A program made the position numbers and the translations under genes. The notes beneath the pieces were generated by a model. It saw nothing but the letters and a program-made list of their open reading frames with translations, made no database searches and had not been told where the DNA came from. This document shows, piece after piece, positions 59,649 through 64,000 of a DNA stretch of 64,000 nucleotides. Origin of the DNA: Cydia pomonella (lineage: Eukaryota > Arthropoda > Insecta > Lepidoptera > Tortricidae); the NCBI RefSeq assembly GCF_033807575.1, contig NC_084729.1:4464001-4528000 (forward strand), in the 5' to 3' direction. Position 1 is the stretch's first letter. Each line of letters begins with the position of its first letter.

Positions 59649-59800
59649 CTCCTACAACGCTGGTTTTCAGGCCGACCCTTCGTACAATACGAATTTGCTT
59701 GCTGCTTGTCGGAAACTGTATGGCTATTTGTCCAACTAAGTACTTGGTTTGTTTGCTTTCTTGAGGCTCTAATGATACTGCCACCCACAATAAATCATGA
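59649..59800 (-). CDS. Candidate internal exon of an unidentified - strand gene
   Basis: A 152-base segment between acceptor TTGACAG and donor GTAAGC is fully open: one base completing a codon, 50 codons, one base over. It starts HDLLWVAVSLEPQESKQTKY and ends IRIVRRVGLKTSVVG. Composition is coding-like compared with the flanking AT-rich DNA. No partner exon was found within the window, and the family is not recognised. It could be an exon of a gene continuing out of the window or a degraded repeat. Confidence 0.4.
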
Positions 59801-60049
59801 CTGTCAATAACATATTTTTAGAAATTATTTACTCAAGTACTTCTTGTATAAATTAACTAAAATATAAATATTACTGTATATCTCACCAACATGAGAGAAC
59901 CGTTGAGCTAAATAATGGTACAAATATCTAAGGTATCTAAAAAAAATTTTATTTATTTGCATGGAGGGCTGGCCAACGTGGACCTGCCCCATAAAAAAAA
60001 TTTACCACGCCAAAAATAGTTTTGCCTACTTTTCCCTAAACAGAACACG

Positions 60050-60216
60050 ATACCGAATATGCTCTTAAACGTGTATCCACTATTTATGTTACACCTTGTA
60101 TATGACATCCCCAAAAATATATGTGATAAACAACAAATGCTCTTACCGGGATTCAAACCCGGGACCTCATGCTTTGTAGGCAGAGTCACTACCAACTAGG
60201 CTAGAAGGCTGTTGTC
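60050..60216 (-). mobile_element. tRNA-derived SINE, second family
   Basis: The head has a TAGTTGGTAGTGACTC A-box region and GGGTTTGAATCCCGG B box on the - strand. The body differs from copies 1-4. Confidence 0.55.
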
Positions 60217-60809
60217 GTAGCGCAAATGTTTGGCATCTTGACTAGGCCCCCAGTACTGAACTAACACATTAAAATTACATTCAGGAAATAAATAAGGATA
60301 AATAACAGAAATATTACCGCATGGTAAAAAACAACAGCACTAGTTTACATAATAATAATAAAATTTACTGTTCACTTTTTCTACAATAGTCCCAATGTCT
60401 GCTGCGACCGGTTCATGGGTATCTATTGTTGCACCTGTGAACGGGTTCCAGCAGGCGTTCTACATGACATTAAATCTCTCCAAGGGGGCTCTACGTGTTG
60501 GATCTATATCCCCACGCAAGCCTATCAAAAGACCGGGATTTATAAGCCCGTGAAATCCAAGGAGATACAAATAAAATTATAATTTAAAGTGTTCAACTAA
60601 TAATACACAAACAATGGACAAAATCTGAATCAATCTCATAAAACTGTCTCCAAATGTATGTGTTTTGGATTGCATATAACCCTATTAGTTCAGAACCAAG
60701 GGTAATTACTCCCCTGGGGGTTAATTAACTATTCTATCATTGTAATTTAGAGTTCAGTTCATACTTAAATTATTACATTAATTGTTTAAAATAATTTTGA
60801 ATCTGTTTT

Positions 60810-61440
60810 TTTACACTATGTCAGTGGCAAACAAGCATACGGCCCGCCTGATCGTAAGCAGTCTCCGTAGCCTACAACTCCAGAGGAGTTACATGCATAT
60901 TGCCAACCCTAACACTCCACACCCTCGTTGATCTCTGGCAATCTTACTCACCGGCAGGAACACAACACTATGTGTAGGGTCTAGTGTTATTTGGCTGCGG
61001 TTTTCTGTAAGGTGGAGCAGGGATCGGAACCGGTTTTTTGGAAAAATCTTGAAATAAACATATATTTCGGTTTATTTTATACTCCAAATATAGGACTCGG
61101 TTGTGTTTTTAGATAACGACTTCGTATTATGCGATTGCCCAATTAGAAATGAAATAATTAACAAAGAACGAAAAAATACCGTTTTCGTTCCCATACAAAA
61201 AATACCGGTTTTCGATCCCTGGGTGGAGGAACTTCCCCAGTTGGGCTCTGCTCTAGATCTGGAATGACATCTGCTGTGCTTTGCCCTACCACACAAAGCG
61301 AGATGACATTCACAGTGCCCATACCTCTCTTTTGGACGTAGTTTAAGGACATACCCAGGTCCAGCTGGGTAAAATCAGACTGCTTGATAGGTCACAAAAG
61401 TAACAACTTAGGAACCACTATAACCATTTCTTAAAAATCA
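60810..61440 (-). mobile_element. LINE fragment interrupted by a CAGGG MITE
   Basis: The - strand reads LGMSLNYVQKRGMGTVNVIS, then QSTADVIPDLEQSPTGEVPP. After the MITE at 61018-61221 it continues into the LINE 3' UTR (CCGGTGAGTAAGATTGCCAG to CAAACAAGCATACGGCCCG read on +). The two parts join cleanly once the MITE and one GGTGGAG are removed. Confidence 0.6.
61018..61221. mobile_element. 204-bp MITE with CAGGGATCG ends and 7-bp duplication
   Basis: Ends are CAGGGATCGGAACCGGTTTT and AAATACCGGTTTTCGATCCCTG (inverted), flanked by GGTGGAG (61011-61017, 61222-61228). CAGGG ends are hAT-like. It is inserted in a LINE fragment. Confidence 0.8.
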
Positions 61441-61899
61441 TTCATTAAAAAAAAAAACATTCATTTTTTGAATGGCTCTGTGAGCTGTAGAGGCTCTATG
61501 GCTCGCGAGGATAGATTTTAAACTGAAAAAATATGAATCCGCCATTTTGAAAAAATCATCAAACCTGCTCATAAAATTTCATGAGTATTGGTTAAGAATT
61601 CCGACCTGTTTAGAACATAGACACTTACACCAAAATATGGGACAATCTTATACTAACGGTTCTGTGAGCTACAGACCTCGCGAGCAAAGCAAAACGGAAT
61701 AAATGTATGGCTCCGCCATTTCGAAACAAATCCAAAAACTGAATTGACAAAAAAGTCTGTTTGATTAATTGATTATTGAACCTGCTTACAAAATTTTACG
61801 AAAATCGGTTGACAGTCGCGATCTGTAGAGGACATCCAGAAATATGAAAGCATTTTTGCCCAAGCTGAAACGAAGACCTTAATGCTTGGTCAGCAAATC

Positions 61900-64000
61900 A
61901 ACCTACATATTTGTATGATTTGATGTACATATATATTTTTAAATCAAATTTTCATAAAGAAAAGTACTTACTGTATGTAATTACATGATTTCTACAGTAA
62001 TTTAAATTGTATTTTTTTATGCATGTTAATTGGGAGAATCAACTTTTTAGAGTCACTCGTTGCCATGGTTACGATTAGTTGTCCAGGGGACGAAAGTTAA
62101 TTGAAATACTGATTTTATGGTACTTAAATGTATTAAACTTGCGTTTTTGTGGTCGTTATAACCAATGTCCATAATGGGCCCCCTACTAAGCATGTTAATA
62201 GAACGGCATACAACGTCTCTTCAAACAAACTGTGCCACTGTTGTCCAAGGGACAGGGTAACAAAACAAATTGTCTTTGTCTTAAGCACCCAAAAGAAAGG
62301 GATGAGTATAATTTTCCTAGTTCTTACTGACTGACAATTATGTTTGCCAGGCTATAAACACACTTATACAATTAAGGAAATTTGTCAATTGAATATAATA
62401 TTGTTTCCGCGTGGCATTTTCCGTAATGTAATTATAATAAATATTTTTGTACTTAATTGCACATATCTGTCTAAAATAATCAATTATAATAATATTATGA
62501 AATAAATCTAAGACAAATGAAATTCACTCTACTCAGAATTAGCATATCTAAACAAGGCATACATTTTTTTTTAAACTTAGCATAACAAATGAGGTTATTC
62601 AACCTACTTACTTAATTTTCCTCTAAGTTGGTACAGAACAAGAATATACACTTGTTTTCAAATCAATATTTTATGGTTGAAAAACAGTAAATTATACAAA
62701 AAACACGGGCGAAGCCACTTGCACGTTGGTAATGTATGCGACAAGAATGTATTTACATGAAAAAAAATGGAATTTACACTCTTTCTATCGTGTTTTCTTA
62801 ATCTAGATATGTGAAAGAGATTACACGAAAACAATGTTTTAAAGGGCAAAAACTGATTGTAAGGCCACAATCCCATCATTTATAACATAAACGCATAACG
62901 GACACTGTTACATTTAGCACCGAAACTGGTAAACAACGATAATTCATAAAATAAATACATTCCAAAAGTTAGGTTAGAATGACTTAGCAGTGTGCAAATT
63001 TGGTGGACATTTCCATGTTTATACATTTAAAATGACGGGGAATATTGAACAGGCACTGTATTTACCTTTAGATCTTGATTTTGTGCATGGCAGCAGGTAC
63101 CGCCTTTACTTTTGTACGGGCACTCGGTGACAGTCGGAGGGTGACATGACAGTACAGTGACAACGGGCAACGTGATAAACCGCAATGCGGCGGGTGGCGG
63201 GGAAATTATGATTACCCCAAAAATGGGGTAAACTTTTTTTTAATGACGCATTTTATGTAGCATTTTTACGTTATGACATTTTTTAAATAATTCCTCTAAC
63301 TGTATACAAACATTACCAGTATTTTACCCTAAAAATGTGCCGTAACAACGAAGTGAACTTAGAATGAGACAAAAGAGGTATGACAGTAGCAGGGCCACGC
63401 TATTTATTTATTTACACACAAGCTACGCATTTGGTCTACATTTATCACGGCGCCACCACACCGTCTCTACCAAAGTCTTATTTGTCTGTTTTATACCTGT
63501 TGTGTACTGTTTAGTTTTAAGTTTTTTTATTGTATACCATGTAAGCGTGTTGGTGAAATATTGTTAGCTTATATGTGGGATATAAAATGATGATGATGAT
63601 ACATTTCTTCTAGTACCTATAATGTACTCAGTAAAATGTGTAAATTATAAAGTCTCGTTTTATAGCCGGTCAAACAATTTCGTTAGTAGAAAAAGGCGCT
63701 AAATTTGAAATTTTCTAAGGGACGATTACCCTTCGTGGATACATTTTTAAATTTCCCGCTTTTTTCTACTGACGGAAATACAAGCTATTACCACGGATTA
63801 TATAATAGTTCTTACGAACAGATACTTATCTCTCAAAGAAAACGCAAATACCTACCGTTTTAATACCTACACAAAAATACAATGGAGTGACCTTTAACTA
63901 GGGTTGCTAACGCTTAGAAATAATTTTACAAATAAGTACCTACTTAACTATAGATTCTATAGAAGATATCTTCATATTATAAGGGGTCTAACCATAATAT
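61900..64000. other. Anonymous right end of window
   Basis: AT-rich non-coding sequence. A (GATGAT)n end near 63581-63600 looks like an RTE-type tail; repeats around 61450-61850 share GGCTCTGTGAGCTGTAG. No supported gene. Confidence 0.45.

Noticed and set aside
63060..63180. Possible first exon on the - strand with GTAAAT donor
   Set aside because: The only ATG is followed by a stop after six codons and no promoter or downstream exon is evident.
1..64000. CRISPR array, operon, integron or phage
   Set aside because: Introns, SINEs and LINEs show a eukaryotic nuclear genome; repeats lack regular spacers.

Overview
The window looks like AT-rich nuclear DNA of a moth or butterfly (inference). 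It has GT-AG introns with short exons, tRNA-derived SINEs, RTE/CR1/R1-like LINEs, many short palindromic DNA transposons, and an isolated insect clan-3 P450 exon. There is no sign of bacterial or organellar organisation. One 100-base assembly gap lies at 26108-26207.

The main host gene is on the + strand at 5355-30227. I reconstructed 14 exons from splice sites and reading frame: 1758 coding bases, 585 residues. The predicted protein is secreted. It has a signal peptide, a Ser/Glu/Lys-rich region (19-residue repeats), a Pro-rich region (12-residue repeats with Trp), and a C-terminal run of ten 16-residue amphipathic helical units. The helical units sit on exons of exactly 48 or 96 bases, all in phase 1. 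A TATA box and initiator precede it and AATAAA follows 5 bases after the stop. I do not recognise the family. It is the best candidate here for something undescribed.

Two other host coding pieces are visible. One is an intronless 768-residue protein with eight widely spaced C2H2 zinc fingers (41352-43658, - strand). The other is a single well-formed 152-base exon on the - strand (59649-59800). A P450 exon with the haem-binding motif lies alone in the last intron of the secreted-protein gene (27037-27217) and is called a pseudogene fragment.

Much of the rest is mobile DNA. LINEs include a near full-length two-ORF element (31360-36693, - strand) and one with a 1048-codon open frame (50996-54142, - strand). 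Non-autonomous DNA elements fall into several families whose target duplications can be read directly: TTA/TAA, CTG/CAG, TA, 7 bp and 8 bp. Several are nested, so insertion order can be read: a LINE inside an 8-bp-TSD element, two small elements inside another copy of that element, a 1.34-kb palindrome inside a LINE tail, and a CAGGG element inside a LINE fragment.

Layout: 1-5.1 kb repeats and LINE scraps; 5.1-30.3 kb the secreted-protein gene with transposons in its introns; 30.3-37.2 kb LINEs and a split MITE; 37.2-41 kb repeats, including an AACCGGTT cluster; 41.3-43.7 kb the zinc-finger gene; 44-58 kb repeats, palindromes, SINEs and the intact-ORF LINE; 58-64 kb mostly anonymous, with one candidate exon, a SINE and a LINE fragment.
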